A stretch of 64,000 nucleotides of DNA from Nipponacmea schrenckii (GCA_030562195.1 CM060202.1:28940317-29004316); one strand, 5' to 3'. Counted from the stretch's first letter, positions 36,036 to 48,814 are shown. Notes: generated by a model from the letters alone, not told the origin. Translations and numbers: made by a program.

Positions 36036-38842
36036 TTAAATTAAAAGAGTGAAAATTAATAAAACGAACATCACACATGCTGCAACTCGTGAAGTTCCGC
36101 CATTTGTACATGCAATATCATTGGTTGGCGTTGTTGGTGACGTCATATCTATGAAATAAAACAATATGGCAGTCTAAATGACTCGGTTTAAATCTCCCAT
36201 TACCATAATTGTCCAACCATTACATCTAGGCTGTATATGGAATTCAGAACAATGACAGCGAAGACTAAACTACAGACTTGGACAACCAGTCCCTAATGAA
36301 ATAAATAGAAATTAAATGAAGTTGTACTTCTTACTATTCTTTATCGTATAAGGCAATGTCATGCAGTGCTCAGTGAGTAAAAAAATATCATTGTGACGGT
36401 GGCATGTGACTGAAACTTACAATTTTCAGTATTCATGGATCGTAAGGCGTTAGTCGATTAAACATAAGTTTTACTTTCTATCTTTTAAGAATCTGAAAGA
36501 ATGCTTAATAATGCTTAACACAAATTATTCCGAGCCTTTACTTAAACAAAAAATCTGAGAGTCTCCTTGCCATACAATTTATATGAAGGTCAAAGCTCGT
36601 GCTTGTGGCACAACCGTTGCTCAAGAAACAACATGATGGGGTTTCTACTACGTCTATAATAGTATGAGATGCATTAGCATATCCGTCGTCACCCCTTTCC
36701 CGTCATAGCGATCCAAATTAGACGATGCTCTTTCTTAGATGATGCATGACATTTCATTGACGTGTTCCGAAAGGAACTAACACTAACACATGGTTAGAGA
36801 GACTAACTATCCAATTCTTACCTGATTTTAATAAAGGGACTATGGATGACCAGAAATTGCATTCCTGAGCTCTGAGGCCAGTCCGAATATAGTTCTGAGA
36901 TGTATTATCTAATATGACGTATTCTTGTTTAGAATTCGTGTAAACTGGCCAGTTTTTAACAGTGTCACCATTTGGATTTCTGAAATATTATTTATAAAAC
37001 GTGGATTAAAATCAAAATAAGATGTTTGTCAGGCCGAAATAAAATGATGAAGTGAATGGAGTTTTACGTCCTACTCTTCTTGTGCACTTGTGGGACAAAT
37101 TTTTCCAGAGCAGCCTACTCATTTTGCGGTTTCCAACTGTCGAGGATCTTTAACATGCACAGCCAAAAGGGTAGATTCAACTCTGAAGTAGGGAAGAACA
37201 ATGGATATCTTGAATTGAGCCTTAAATAATTTTCAACAACATATTGATTCATTTAAATGGAAATGAACACATCTGCATGATTTTTGGGATTTTATTGTGG
37301 AGGTCGATTTCCATTGTTCTTTGTCACTTACCCTGTTTTGGCGAAATTCGACCAATACGTCATAACTCTTTTACTAAATTCAACTTCCGCCGATGTGTAT
37401 CCAAGTGATTCATTGAGGGGTAAACCAAACACGACCTCGATTTCGTATCCGTGAGGCACCCCTAACCATTCTGGCCACGGTAAGTTGGTCATGCGTTGTT
37501 CAAACGAATAAAGGTACATCTTGTTTGATTGTGCTGCTAGATGTGCATATTGTATAACAGGGCATTTAAATGTCTGATCACCCACAATATCATCCATGAT
37601 ATCGCGATAGTTTCTAAAGTCAGGCGGCGTCGATTCCGCGTAAAGGGCGATAACTGCCTTTTTGACGTTGTCATTGGCTCCAGGCAACAAGGAATCAATG
37701 GCTGTTACGAATTCGGTATAATTTAAACTTCGATTGTTAACCAAGGCAAAATATTGAGGTAAACCATATATCAACCAGAATGTTCCTTCGTCTTTCACAA
37801 CACCTAATAATACATCCACCTTTTTATACTCGTCCTTCTGTAATAGAGAATTTGGAGTATCTTTTAGAAATTCGCCATCGACAACCGGAGGAAACGGCAC
37901 TCCAAGGAACCCAGTCGTGGAAACTGCAAACTGGTTGTCACTCAGCTCGTCTGGAGATTTCGACATCAAACATTGCAACATGGCATCTTTGTCCTTCCCA
38001 GGACATTTAAAAAATAGGGCAAAATCCTTCGCTCGCGATTCAGCGTTTTCATTAGAGGTCATAGTCCAATATGCTGGAACAGCCGAACTCATCATGATGG
38101 ATCGAGTGAAGTAATCGAACGATCCAGGACTTAACGAATGGTACCCGACACTAGCAGCACCGGCACTCTCTCCAAAAAGCGTTATCGACGACTTATCACC
38201 ACCGAATGTTTCAATGTTCCTGAAAATCCACCGTAATGCCAATTGTTGGTCCAGGAGTCCCATATTTCCAGGTACATCTTGAGTACCCAGGTACAGAAAA
38301 CCCAAGGGCCCAGTTCGGTAGTTTATTGACGCGACAATGACGTCTGATTGAGCAGCTAAATATTTCCCATCATACACTTCAAGTGTTGGGGTTCCGGAAT
38401 AGAACCCTCCACCAAAAATCCAGATCATGGTTGCCATGGAAGAACATTTATTGTGGTTAGAGTTATTTCTACGTGGTACCCAAATATTGAGGTATAAGCA
38501 ATCTTCGCTCATGTTCGTGTTTGGGTTCCACATTTCGACACCTGGTTTCCTGTCAAAGGAAGTATCAATGAAGGTATAGCAGGAGTTATGTGGCGTTTTC
38601 ACATGTCGAGTTCCGTTCCATCTTGGCACATCCACTGGTCTCTTAAACCGGAGATCCCCGACAGGGGGCGTTGCAAAGGGTATCCCAAGATACGTATCGA
38701 TGTCTATATCCAAGACGGTTTGGGTGAATCCTTCAACGGTTCCATGAGTAGTAACAATCTGAGGTTGGGCTTCCACCGGCTCCTGCATGAACCCACCCAA
38801 CGTCAATATTACCATGGTGATAGCTGGACCCAGTAAATACAT
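36036..38842 (-). CDS. GPI-anchored cholinesterase (acetylcholinesterase-like), 593 aa
   Basis: Exons 38849-37332, 36979-36822 and 36148-36036, GT-AG joined. The ATG at 38842 follows an acceptor (TTTTTCAG) by 7 nt; an in-frame upstream exon at 41168-41158 may supply six more residues. Numbered from that ATG: signal peptide 1-25; oxyanion motif GGGFYSG (144-150); nucleophile Ser226 in GESAGA; Glu352 in KDEGTF; His464 in HGYEIE. Trp105 in EMWNPN corresponds to the choline-binding Trp84 of Torpedo AChE. Cysteine pairs 88-115, 280-291 and 427-544 match the three family disulfides in spacing. The last exon ends in a hydrophobic tail after CTNGGTSR, a GPI-anchor signal, with Cys570 placed for dimerisation. 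Hydrolysis of choline esters at the cell surface is the expected reaction. The acyl-pocket positions read Leu313 and Val315, as in butyrylcholinesterase. Confidence 0.9.
37052..37170 (+). repeat. Dispersed ~170-bp element, internally shortened
   Basis: Lies in intron 1 of the main cholinesterase model, in the opposite orientation to the gene. Head GAATGGAGTTTTACGTCC; tail TTTCCAACTGTCGAGG followed by ATGCACAGCC. Confidence 0.75.
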
Positions 38843-39439
38843 GGCGACTCTGAAAAATGAAAAATACAATGTGATTATACAGATTAATAATTCCTTGAAC
38901 TAGAAATACTCGTCTCATCGTCTTTGTCTCATCCCTTTGTCTTATCGTCTGGGTTACAGGCATGTAACTGTGATTTTTGAAAACTTAATAGGGTTTAAAT
39001 CAAGAAATTATTTTGTTAGGATTTAGTATCAGGCCCATCCCAGTGTTCGCTGCTACACCGATGTTGTTACCAATGTACCTATGGAACAAAGCTCTCCCAA
39101 AGTTCCGAAGACAGTTTTACCTGCTGAACGCATATTATGGCATACGGTATAACCTGTTTACACGACCACCTAAAATAGAGGCCACCTTCACTGTGCGACC
39201 ACAATATAGTATGTTTTATATATACCTATTTATATCGATATGTTGTTCCAATTTGTTCATAAAAACATATAATGTATAGTCATCATTATACGTATAATGC
39301 TTTACGAGCTTATTAGTGAACGTGAGATCTCCTGTAGTGAAAGTTGGTGCTTCATTGGATTACAAAGACTCGGTTATAAGAACCTGGGATATAAGCTAAC
39401 AATAATATTGTATATTTCACCCATTGTATTGCCCTCATG

Positions 39440-39660
39440 GGCTGGTTGTGTATTGGACCTAATTCTGACCCATGTAAAATAAAGTCTATGTTTGTCCCTA
39501 TAGGTTGAATTTTCGACAGGACCATGTCCTTGTGTATTGGACTTAATTCTGACCCATGTAAAATATAGAGTTTATGTTTGTCTCTATGGACTGAATGTTA
39601 GACAAGACCATATCCTTGTGTACTGGGCCTAACTCTGACCCATGTAAAATAAAGAGTTTT
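39440..39660. repeat. Tandem repeat, ~85-bp unit, about 2.5 copies
   Basis: Each unit carries TTGTGTATTGGACCTAATTC, TGACCCATGTAAAAT and a GTTTGTC-TATGG segment. It ends in a 20-nt T run at about 39658. It lies in the possible long first intron of the cholinesterase gene. Confidence 0.8.
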
Positions 39661-41157
39661 TTTTTTTTTTTTTTTTATTATTAACAAGCTATACCTGAAC
39701 CAAGTACTTGTACAGTAGAGTTGATAATATCTCATAGTGGACAACGTTGTGTCGTATTACTCTTGTCTCATCTGGACAGTTTAAATAGTTCTGATGGGCA
39801 AAACAGTCTTCTAACCGCATGTTGGTCAACTACTCTATCCTGGTAAGGTTAATCAACCAACTTGACCCTTTAACAATATCAGCCATAAGGTGTTGTTATC
39901 TATGTGCAAATTTGTAAATTCCAATAACTGTGATGATTTAAAACATTAAGTACGAACAAGGTATATGTAAGTATCGCATAGTGTCAGAAAGTTCTCCAAA
40001 AATATTGGTATAACAGAACAGCTTAGCTTGGTCTGTACATGAAAACAAAGTTGTAAAGATATTTCAAGCATCACGTTGATGAGTATAGTATTCGATTGTT
40101 ATTTCAGACAAATAGACGAATCTTACTCGGACACAGTACCACAATAAGTTGTCTTCAGCATGCCAGGACTATTTCAACCAATCAATGGTATATATTCACT
40201 ATGTGCTATATTTTATTCGTTTAAAAGCCTCCCCGTTCACGCTTGAATGTTTTGATCTCTTCGACATTATTATACAATAACCCGCACAAGATAGGAATAC
40301 ACACAGTTATTCAACTGTCTCGATGTATAAATAATTAAACAGTGTACTTCGGACGTCTAATAAATGATAACTCGGACCTATTTTTATCACTTCGTACTGG
40401 GACCTATTTTTATCACTTCGTACGTCTAATATAATAATATACATATAACTCGGACCTATGTTTATCACGTATATGTCTTCTGTCACATATTGTAGAAAAC
40501 ATGTATCTCGGCCCGAATAGACCATGCATATCCTATCTAAATTCCACCGAACAAATATTAGAACAATGTTTTCCTGAATGATCACAAGTATTTGTCCTGC
40601 ATTCGTCTTCTAGTAACTTCCATCCCTCAATCTTTTACATAGCTGTGAACATGAAAATAACTTCGTTAGTTGACCTACATTATACTAATGTCCTTATTTT
40701 CTACTTTCACTTTATGACAAGTTTTTCACCTCTGATGTCCATATATCCTGACGTGCAGACTGTTTAAAGTAGAGATATTAATTATTCCAGAACTTTGCCA
40801 ATTATTTTCCTGGTGTTTTTGTCAGCATTGTACGAAATAGACGCATTGTATCAGAAGAAAGAAACTAAATTGTAATTTAAATTCGATTTCACTGCAACGA
40901 ATGTTTACACAATTCTAACTTGATAAATGATTTCATTGTGATATACCAGCGATAATAACCAGTCCACAAGTGTAATGAATTCTATCCTAATGGGATGATA
41001 GAGCAACCTAGATCAATGATAAGTTGAGGTATGATATTCTAAAGATCAGTCAATATGAAGTCTATTGTCTCTACAGGTAGATATTAAACAGCTCGTATTG
41101 ACCTTCTCAATAGGTCATAAAAACATAGTACATAGTAGTCCAGATATCTGAACTTAC

Positions 41158-41168
41158 CGAATCTCCAT
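41158..41168 (-). CDS. Possible first coding exon of the cholinesterase gene
   Basis: On the minus strand AAAATGGAGATTCG is followed by GTAAGTTC, a good donor. Joined to the acceptor at 38849 it stays in frame and gives MEIRVA before the Met at 38842. The start has a favourable Kozak context (AAAATGG). The intron would be 2.3 kb. Only frame and donor quality support it; a purely 5' UTR first exon elsewhere is equally possible. Confidence 0.4.
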
Positions 41169-41398
41169 TTTGAAATAAATAACATTTTAATTTCTTAAGA
41201 CAGCTTTTATATATTGTGAATGTCATGTATCGAATAGTAACTTCTTATCATTCAACCACCCTTACGTCTTATACTGGAAGACAATGACTATCGCAAGTCT
41301 CTCGTTTAAATCACTTTGCGAAAGGAGCGCATTTATTTTGGTTGTCCGTTTCTGAAATTTCATGTACGGAAAGACAAAGATAACATTCGATTCCAGTA

Positions 41399-41735
41399 GA
41401 TGTTGTTATCGCAAACTAGGAAGTTGTTGGTAGATGACAAGTTAACATTTGCTTCTAGTGGATCCTTATCTCAAAAACTAGGTAGTTGGTGGTAGATGAC
41501 AAGTTAACATTTGCTTTCAGCGGATGCTGATATCAAAAACTAAGTACATGTAGTTGAAAGTAGATGCGTCGCTGCGAGCAAACCCGATATCACAGACTAG
41601 GTAGTTGTTGGAAGATGACCTGTTAACGTAGGCCTCCATTCGATGCTGATATCACAAACTAGGTAGTTGTTGGTAGATGGCAAGTTAACGTTCGCTTCAA
41701 GTCGATGCTGATATCGCAGACTAGATAGTTGTTTA
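41399..41735. repeat. Tandem repeat, ~65-bp unit, about five diverged copies
   Basis: The unit consensus has GATGCTGATATCACAAACTA, then GGTAGTTGTTGGTAGATGAC, then AAGTTAACGTTCGCTTC. It lies just upstream of the possible first cholinesterase exon. A stray copy is in the inhibitor gene intron at 31920-31985. Confidence 0.85.
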
Positions 41736-41739
41736 TAGA

Positions 41740-42880
41740 GTTGTTGGCGATATTCGGACTATCGAATGATCTATTTATAGTACACTAGCAGACGTGTAAA
41801 GCGACCAATAGAATTGATTAAAAATTAATTTGGTTCAATAATTAATATACTATTCTCGTTATTGACTATTGATTATGTTAAAACATTATCTATTATTAGC
41901 GTTTTATGTGAGGAAGGTCAGGCAGTTATAAGCCTAAGTCTCTTTGGGAATCATGAATTCTTTTCCCCATTGTACACTAAATGGCATCTGCTCTATTCGT
42001 TCAAAGCAAACAGTAGAAATGGTGCATGTTCAAAGGAATAGACTGCTTTATGTTGAATTCTATTTTTTCTGGTAAAATAAAAACAACACAAAAAATGCGG
42101 CTTTCATGCATTGACAGAGAGTAACGCTAATTTGATTTTTAAAACAAGAGAGTGGCAACTAACCACAAAAAACTGTAGAATGTTTTTATGTAATCATCAT
42201 TGATAAAAAAAATTACCAAACAAACTATTCCTTTAATAGAATGGTTTTGTTCGATTCTAACTTCAATTAGATTAAATTTCATCGATTTCTTTATTGACTT
42301 GTTCTCTTTACAAATTAGTGTATTGAATGGAGCATGCAAACGAACCTATCATGTTTGTTTCATAATTGATGTGCGTTATTTTAATGTAAGAACCATGCTT
42401 AGAGTTATTTAATTGAATGTAGACGGAAATGCTGTGAACGTCGAGTTTCTAGGGTATTATACAGACGTTCATGAGGGAAGAGTTCGATTTGTTCTACTAA
42501 ATTATAGAACAGTTAACACGACGGGAAGTTTGTGCTACAATTTGCTTCCTTTGTATTTAATATATATGTATATATATTTATAATTCTCAATGGTTCGTTC
42601 ATACAATACAAGTTAATTCAATGTTAGACAAACCGGAAATAAATAATCGTGGTATGCTTTTGAAGTGAAAATATTCCAATTAAAGGGAGGTAATCATTAA
42701 TAAATATGTGCACGTGGTTGAGCACGTGTGTCAAAACAATATAATTAAACGAATTACTTATTGTATTTAAGCAAGTGCTGACACCTGGTTATATATTAAA
42801 TGCATTAGTACGTAGTGAACTGGTTCCGTAGTTAATATTAGTTCGTTGGTAGCATGACAAATCTAGCCTTACATTCTGTC
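41740..42880. other. Intergenic, no gene recognised
   Basis: AT-rich with a (TA)n tract near 42560-42585. The overlapping short frames near 42140-42410 have no domain. Confidence 0.5.
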
Positions 42881-42884
42881 CGCT

Positions 42885-43060
42885 CGATTTGTTCTCTTCC
42901 GCTTCTAGAGGGTCTTCCGAGTCGGAGATGGAAGAGGCAGAAGACAAAATGGCGTCCGTTGGGATAATAGCATTCAAGTGCAGCGAGTGTGGCGAGTGTG
43001 GCGAGTGTGGCGAGTGTCATATTCTTTTCTGCTACTCACTCGATTGACCTTCCGATTCTA
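42885..43060. other. GC-richer island with a GGCGAGTGT microrepeat and short frames on both strands
   Basis: On the plus strand 42928-43047 is a 39-codon frame with CSECGECGECGECHILFC. On the minus strand 42977-42885 begins MNAIIPTDAILSSASS, is acidic (SDSEDPLEAEEN) and meets a possible donor (GTAAGGC). Base composition stands out from the flanks and the sequence AAAATGGCG occurs once. Either could be a first exon, but neither has a family match and the Cys pattern comes directly from the repeat. Confidence 0.25.
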
Positions 43061-43499
43061 GAAGCTGCAAATCGAGTTCCCCTGCGTTCCTTGGACGTGT
43101 CATATGATGTATACAGAAGGGATGTCAGCTCGATTAGTACTAGACTTAAAATTTAGTTTTTATGGTTCTTGGTGAACAGGTACGTTGTAAGGTTTCCTTT
43201 TGTCATGGCGGTAGTATTGACGGTCTTAGGTTTGTATATGCCAACGAAATTTGGTTTTTAACCTTAACGTGGTGATAATTTTCCCAATAGTGTATGGCAG
43301 TAGGTAGCTCCATTTTAAGTAACATTTTATGTCCGGCCCTTAACGTGCCGACAGCCAATCTGAGTATATATTCATCATTAGATAAATCTGCTGTCATAAA
43401 TAACATAAGATCCGTCTATAAGATCACATAAAAGTAAAATTTGATTATTGAAAAGCACTACCAGATTTTACAGGTAACCTGTTAATTTATGATACCAGG

Positions 43500-43915
43500 T
43501 AAGTTCACTGATGAATATATATACTCATATTGACCATTCCTTAGATTTAAGGTTGTATGTCAAGACGCAGTATCACTTTAAATATAGAGAAACGTGAGAC
43601 AAGTGTTTTAACTAAACAGTCATGTACTTGACAACTAAAGTCTATTACATTACAGAAAAACCAAAAACCACAATATTCTACTAATCAGAAAACTTTAACT
43701 TTCTTTTGTTAACTGATGAATATATACTCATATTGAACATTCTTGAGAACTTGAATTTTATGTCCATTCTAAGACACAGTATCACTTTAACAAATAATTT
43801 CAGAGTGGTTTTTTTCAGGTAAGTTCACTGATGAATATATACTCATATTGAACATTCTTGAGAACTTGAATTTTACGTCCATTCAAAGACACAGTATTAC
43901 TTCAATATATAAGAT
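43500..43915 (+). repeat. Dispersed repeat, one long and two partial tandem copies
   Basis: 43513-43693 matches 13621-13816. Two partial copies follow, each starting GATGAATATATACTCATATT and running to the CAGTATCAC (or CAGTATTAC) block. Confidence 0.8.
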
Positions 43916-43919
43916 GATG

Positions 43920-46660
43920 CCCAAGGAAGAGAAACAACTTGCATCATCAGAAAATATGCCGTTGCTATAGGTTTATAAATCTATGTCTTAGTTCTTCATT
44001 AATGTCTATTCTACATGATTAAAGTCATTTTAATTCGGACGTTCATCGCAATATAACTTTAAATTGGCCTAATCTTGCAAAACCGAGCGAAGTACTAGAC
44101 TATCAAATGTTTGGGTCCTAAGTCCATCTATGTATGTTGTAGCACTATTACTTACAGAATACAGACACGATTATGCAAATTTTAAACCTAATGGTTTTAG
44201 TACGAATTCATTAAATTCTACCAAATTGATAATAATCATCATTATCTAATTTATAATAACACAGATGCGCATAAATTTAAATAAATTATGCAAATGAGTC
44301 AAATGGCAACCTAAAGTGCAATAATCGGTAAGTGTCCATGTCTTACAATGTATTATATTGTTTTATCATCAGTTTATGTTGAAATCAATCAATCCCATCT
44401 ATAAAGGAGATCAAAACATGTTTTTATAAAATTACTGTGACGCTACCAGGTTCGTGGCTCAATGCACACCTATCCAATCTAGCAGATGTTTCTAATAATG
44501 GTTATTTTCTGTGGTCAAAATAACCACGTAAAATCAATGTATAAGCTCTATTATTTCAATGCTCAATAATATTCCAAAATTTCGAAGCCAGAAAATGTTG
44601 TGCTTAAGTAATCATGATAAAAACTGACTAGCCTATGTTTAAAAAAACATATCCACGGTCCACCACTAACAAAACCTAGTTGAGTCACTGTATATATTAT
44701 GACAACTTATAGAAATGTGTTTCCGAACTTCCTAAGTGTTCCTGGATACTCGATACTCACCGAGAATATTCAACAACTAAACGAATGCAATAATCCTTTC
44801 CTATATTTCTGAATAACGCGTTTTAGGGGCATAATATATGTCCATGAATGACCATTCACTCAGAAAATATCCTCTTGAAGTTCTAAAAGTGCTAATTATT
44901 TTCCTCATTTAATTCAATGTCTTATTCGTCTCTTTTATTAGAATCCATGCACAAAATTCAAAAACACATTCTCCAAACCATGTTTCTTGTAGAATCCAAT
45001 TGATTTCATTAATAAGAACTCTTATCCTTTTCCAAAAATAAATGTTTCTGATCAAATCGTAAAACAGAAGAAAAACAAACTGACAAAAAAAAAATATTTC
45101 TAATTTGGTTTTATAAATGAATATAATAATATGGATTAAACTACGACCAGCAACATCGGGGTGATAAATTAGGATCAACCTTAAAATCCCTAAATTAACA
45201 AGTAAAGGTAAATTGTATTGAGTAATTGTTATCCCCGCTGATTATTAGAAATGTGTGGCAAATATACCAGCACAGGGTGACAGAATGTCACATAAACACA
45301 CATTTATGGAACAAAAAATCATTGGTTAAATGTTAATGCAACGTTTCGACGCGTTTTCTCATAACGGGCACACTATCCACCTTCAGAGCAGGAGAATCAT
45401 GTCGAAACGTTACATGCAATTTTGATAATTATTTCCATAAGCTGAGTCGTTATAAATTTTAAATCCTCTTTGTATGCTACTTCTTGAAATTATGAATTCA
45501 CGTCGAAACGTTGTGTAACATTGAAGTAACAAGATTGTTGTTCCATATATATGTGTCCATTACCATTGATTAATGTCGGTCAAAGAAAATATTGTATATT
45601 AAATGCGTAAAAAGTCTATAGGTATTAACGTCATTCCGTAACGGCAAAAAAAATAAAAATACCACATCGAAACGTTATAGAACACAATTGTCATATAATG
45701 TAAACTTACTGCAATTCGCCGAATTTGAGACAAATATATGACTTAAAATTCAACATCTCTACCATCAACAAAAATTACATTTTGTACGGAGTATCATATG
45801 ATGGCTTATTTCAACTCTCTAGGCTACGGAAAAACATTTCGAAACGTTACTGTTCCTTACAGCCATGTACAGTTATTATAATAATAAAAAATACAATAAT
45901 AATCATAAAGTAAAAAAAATACCCCAAAAAAATAATTAAAATGGTGTAAAAGTGAAAAAAAAAAAATAAAAAAAAGAGACCTACCACAAATAAGCGATAA
46001 ATTTTCATTTAAAACACAGTTTGTCGGAGGTGGCATTTTGTAAATAATTCAAGTAGGGTAATCGGGACTTAATTTTGATTGTTTAATAGTCTTGTTTATA
46101 CAGGTCTCTCGTCAGTTGGTTATTAGTAACCACGTGTCCATAATTAGGCGGCTGCTCATTTAATCTGTTATGTAGACTCTATCTACCGGCCAGTTGTTAC
46201 ATATCAACATAGCAGAACAACCCTGTAGATCATGACTAGTAATTATTTATTTAGACCAATGGGATTAATTGTAAGAATAATCTACTTTGGTATAAGAAAC
46301 TTAACAAATAAACAATGGCCAGCCTAATTTCGTTAAGACAATAAATAAAATGTAATTTCATTACTATACGACTAGTTAACAGATTGAATCCTCATTTCTT
46401 TGCCTAAACACAAAAATAATGCCTAACGTACGTAGCCTACAAGGGCAGCTTTAGTTTTAACGTGGTACAAAATTTCTTATTATTGAGTTCTATATCGTCA
46501 ACAACGAGATGTTTTCATCTCAACGATTGCACCAATAACCAACCTGTTCTATCCAAGGCTATGAAAAAAGGAAAAAAGGGAATTAACAAATAGAATAACC
46601 TTGAAACCCTACCACACTCCGATAATGAGTTAAAAATTACACACTACTGTAACCCTTTGT
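43920..46660. other. Intergenic; repeated TCGAAACGTT motif at 45340-45850
   Basis: No gene seen. GTCGAAACGTT or a one-base variant occurs near 45413, 45501, 45667 and 45839, and its reverse complement CAACGTTTCGACG near 45343. A-rich stretches follow at 45640-45980. Confidence 0.5.
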
Positions 46661-46663
46661 CAG

Positions 46664-46950
46664 TAGTCCCCCCTTCAGTGGTGTTTTCACTAGGGACGCC
46701 CATTCAGTGGTGTTTCCACTAGGGATGCCCCCTTCAGTGGTGTTTCCACTAGAGATGGCCCCCTTCAGTGTTGTTTCCACTAGGGATGCCCCCTTCAGTG
46801 GTGTTTCCACTTGGGTGCCCCCTTCAGTTGTGTTTCCACTTGGGTGCCCTCTTCAGTGTTGTTTCCACTAGGGATGCCCCCCTTCAGTGTTGTTTCCACT
46901 AGGGATGCCCCCCTTCAGTGGTGTTTCCACTAGGGATGTCCCTACAGTGA
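46664..46950. repeat. Tandem repeat, ~30-bp unit, about nine copies
   Basis: The unit is GTTTCCACTAGGGATGCCCC followed by CTTCAGTGGT. Length varies with the C run. Confidence 0.95.
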
Positions 46951-46959
46951 CGGTTCTAC

Positions 46960-48200
46960 GAAAGAGACCCCCCTCCTACAAAGAGGCTGGCCCAGCTCCG
47001 GTCCTTAACCGACACGCTCGTCTATGAAATATGTCAGTCTGAAAGCCTTCCCCACGCAATAGAAATGCAGGACAGTAGCTTGATCGGGAGTTAGTAATCT
47101 ATTAAAATTAAAAAGCTATCATTTATTTATTGTTGGTGACCGTTTCCCGTCATTATCAATATATATATTTACTCTATAACCTATTTGACCTTTCCAAATC
47201 CCGCGTAAAACAGGCAGACGACCGCCATATGTCAATCAAACTTGACCTTTCAACTTGAAATGTATCCTCATTCTAATTTTTAAAATACAGCTAGGCATAT
47301 ATTGACTGATATTTTGTGACCTAGATTAATAATGAACTTGCACGTACATTATTATGAACGGCATACCGATCCTTGTCCGTACTACTTTTCAGAATGAACA
47401 TTAGATTTCAGGTCAGGCCATTTGCAATCAGCATCAAGCAATGAAATGGCGGATGATTTTGATCGCAATCCTCCAGTCCAAAAACATTGTCAATGAAATT
47501 TTTAATTTTAGATGTGTATCGAGGACGTTGAAAGAAGCCACATTCAATTTACACCATTCTTATTTTCAGTCAAACGTCTGTGGTCGAAGTAAGTCGTCTG
47601 TAGCAAAAATCAATGAAAAAAGTGACATAATCTCCCATTGGACTGCAACCACCAATACAACAATAATGGAATGTAATAATCAACCCACTTACCAAGTTCC
47701 TAGCTAGAACCAACTCATACCACCAGATGGTATTGTATTGAGCACTTGTAACACTGAGAAATAGAGCGGTTACTGATCCATTGCTGTACTGTACCCGTAC
47801 TTGTGTCCGTTAGAGTGGTGCATGTCAAGCTTCACCTTACAATTGAAGTGTCAGTTTTCTGCTTGTTTGTAAACTTATTATTTTGTTAGATACATTGTGA
47901 GCAAGTATAAGTTATTGTGACACGATTTACTTCGATATACTCGCTACAGAATAGAGACTTAACTGTCACTGTCACTGATCCACAAGAGAGTTCAGGCTGT
48001 ACATTTCAATCTACGATTTACAAAGGAACCAGGTGGCGAATTACGTCTTGAAAATGACATTTAAAGCTCAAATTAAGGTCTAACAATTGATTAAGAGGAC
48101 AGTTAAATCACTTATAAATTGACATTGACTTGCTGTTTGTGGAATTGTCTCCCTTGAATTTATCCAGCATTGTGTAATACGCTATATTTGAAAGAAAAAT
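46960..48200. other. Intergenic, no gene recognised
   Basis: An 88-codon frame (47441-47707, +) has no recognisable domain or splice context. Confidence 0.5.
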
Positions 48201-48209
48201 GAAAAAATG

Positions 48210-48270
48210 AAATGAATGGAGTTTTTCGTCCTACTCTTCTGCACTTTATGGGCTAATGAAGACGGACTAT
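48210..48270 (+). repeat. Dispersed ~170-bp element, head fragment
   Basis: GAATGGAGTTTTTCGTCCTA through TTATGGGCTAATGAAGACGG only. A similar head fragment is at 51363-51420 (+), and a minus-strand head at 50050-50092. Confidence 0.75.
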
Positions 48271-48614
48271 TTGAAAGTAATACGTGTATATTATGTTTAA
48301 TATTCTATGTTTAATAGCTTAATTTGGTCGTATACAATTGTTTAAGTTTTAATTCGATTTTTAAATGAAAACAAAGTCTCAAGTAATTTAATATAAGTAA
48401 GTGTTATCCACAGTTTGGGAGGAAGTTAAACTTGACCCATTGCCACTCTAAGTCTCCTTAATTCTATCTCAACTTCCAGATATTTTTTAATTGAAGTACT
48501 TTTGCTTGACAATGTGTCTCTACTAAAACTTGAAACGACCCGACAAAAATTCATGTACATGTATATTTAATTAAAAATATTGTTAAGAGTTTTTTTTTTA
48601 AATTACTTGTTTCG

Positions 48615-48814
48615 GGGACACTAATAGCATTAATTTGCAACATTCCAATTTTCAATCAGCGGTTTCTGTAATTCCACCAAAACTAAGTTTTTGATGAAGT
48701 CTTTATTTCATAAAGCATAATTTAGTGACGTCGTAATACACTCAGCAGAACTACAGGAACCATAGACGTCTGATTGGAAAATAGAATGTTGCAAATTGAT
48801 GCTATCAGTGTCCC
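48615..48814. mobile_element. MITE with ~45-bp terminal inverted repeats (200 bp)
   Basis: The left end GGGACACTAATAGCATTAAT continues into TTGCAACATTC and CAATCAG. The right end is the inverse: CTGATTGG, GAATGTTGCAAATTGATGC, TATCAGTGTCCC. The arms match at most positions. Similarity may extend a few bases outward on both sides (GTTTCG and GATACAC). No frame inside. The superfamily is not assigned because the target duplication is unclear. Confidence 0.8.

Noticed and set aside
38843..38869. Nine extra residues MYFSFFRVA before the cholinesterase start
   Set aside because: A splice acceptor (TTTTTCAG) ends 7 nt before the Met at 38842, so most of this extension is intron.
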